Source of the DNA: Candidatus Omnitrophota bacterium
Lineage (GTDB): Bacteria; Omnitrophota; Gorgyraeia; Zapsychrales; Fredricksoniimonadaceae
Direction: 5' to 3'
NCBI GenBank assembly: GCA_016196515.1
Contig: JACPXN010000076.1
Span: 1-5,293 of the forward strand
Length of the DNA stretch: 5,293 nt
The notes under the pieces are model-generated. The model searched no databases and was not told where the DNA came from. It saw only the letters and a program-made list of their open reading frames with translations. How positions within the stretch are numbered: the stretch's first letter is position 1; each line of letters opens with the position of its first letter. A program made the translations under genes and the position numbers. Below are positions 4,967 to 5,293 of the stretch, piece by piece.

Positions 4967-5293
4967 TTACGCCGTGATCCCCAAAATCAAGACCGGAATG
5001 TCATTGTTGGAAGTACCCCTGTTCTTTAAATCCCAAACAAACTGCTCAAAATAAGAAACGCCCGTGGACATGGATTCGGCAATCTCTTTGACCGGCACTA
5101 TTTCGACGCCTTCCGTTATGTGTCCCAAGTTCTTGAATATTGTCATCTTAGCGCAGACGTTATAAACCATAAAAGCGTATTTGCCGAATTGCAATTCTAC
5201 GCCTAATTTGTTCTTGACGAAATCCATTTCCCTCAGCGCGCCCCTGGGATGCTTCGCAGAATAACCGTCAATGTAATATTCGCGGGGATAATC
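4967..5293 (-). CDS. BglII/BstYI-family type II restriction endonuclease, C-terminal 108 residues
   Basis: The frame is open from the right edge to a TAA at 4969-4967; the N-terminal part lies outside the window, so the internal ATG at 5227 is not the start. Counting from the edge, D24, E33 and Q35 in DFVKNKLGVELQFGKY reproduce the D-x8-E-x-Q metal site of BglII (Asp84, Glu93, Gln95), including the unusual Gln in place of the common Lys. Further on, a YFEQ...DIPVLILGI segment matches the BglII YYEQ...DVPIRLVGL segment as I recall it. The protein ends soon after this strand, about 50 residues earlier than BglII. The partner methyltransferase is not in the window and may lie upstream, beyond the right edge. 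By hand count 4981-5220 is about 42% G+C, against about 63-65% in sampled lines of glmS and alkD, which suggests acquisition by transfer. Family call good; recognition site not deducible. Confidence 0.85.
   Translation of the reverse strand, partial: DYPREYYIDGYSAKHPRGALREMDFVKNKLGVELQFGKYAFMVYNVCAKMTIFKNLGHITEGVEIVPVKEIAESMSTGVSYFEQFVWDLKNRGTSNNDIPVLILGITA

Overview
The window is a bacterial chromosome segment in which every gene I can support lies on the minus strand, so transcription runs from right to left. The genes for an N-terminal-cysteine glucosamine synthase, a bL27-family ribosomal protein, a secreted peptidoglycan carboxypeptidase and a membrane-anchored DsbA-like protein suggest a free-living bacterium with a peptidoglycan wall and a periplasm-like space. 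Two kinds of dispersed palindromic repeat sit inside or against genes: one encodes the peptide LPAGRQA, the other has GTAGGGGC/GCCCCTAC ends. From memory, such repeats are common in genomes of uncultivated groundwater and sediment lineages. An Omnitrophota-like origin is my best guess, but it is weak.

In order of transcription: (1) 5293-4967 is the 3' part of a BglII/BstYI-type restriction endonuclease gene, cut by the right edge and clearly more AT-rich than the rest. (2) 4966-4743 holds no recognisable gene but contains short repeats and a GAAA-capped hairpin. (3) 4730-3996 encodes an AlkD-type DNA glycosylase. (4) 3976-3017 encodes TrmB, the tRNA m7G46 methyltransferase, with a C-terminal extension and a repeat-encoded tail. 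(5) 3020-2217 encodes a D-Ala-D-Ala carboxypeptidase with a TTG start that overlaps the trmB stop. (6) 2171-1404 encodes a membrane-anchored DsbA-family oxidoreductase. (7) 1403-1282 is a leader with a candidate promoter and a two-hairpin repeat that touches the next ribosome binding site. (8) 1281-1036 encodes a divergent bL27-family protein. (9) 1032-1 encodes the first 344 residues of GlmS, cut by the left edge.

Spacing is tight within alkD-trmB-dacA-dsbA (gaps of 19, -4 and 45 nt) and within rpmA-glmS (3 nt), so these look like two transcription units, the second possibly with its own promoter. GlmS feeds amino-sugar synthesis for peptidoglycan, which the carboxypeptidase trims. AlkD and TrmB form a curious pair: one removes N7-methylguanine from DNA and the other makes it in tRNA. 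I see no wholly new system. The most interesting points are the divergent bL27, the repeats invading coding sequence, the TrmB motif change, and the restriction gene at a composition boundary.
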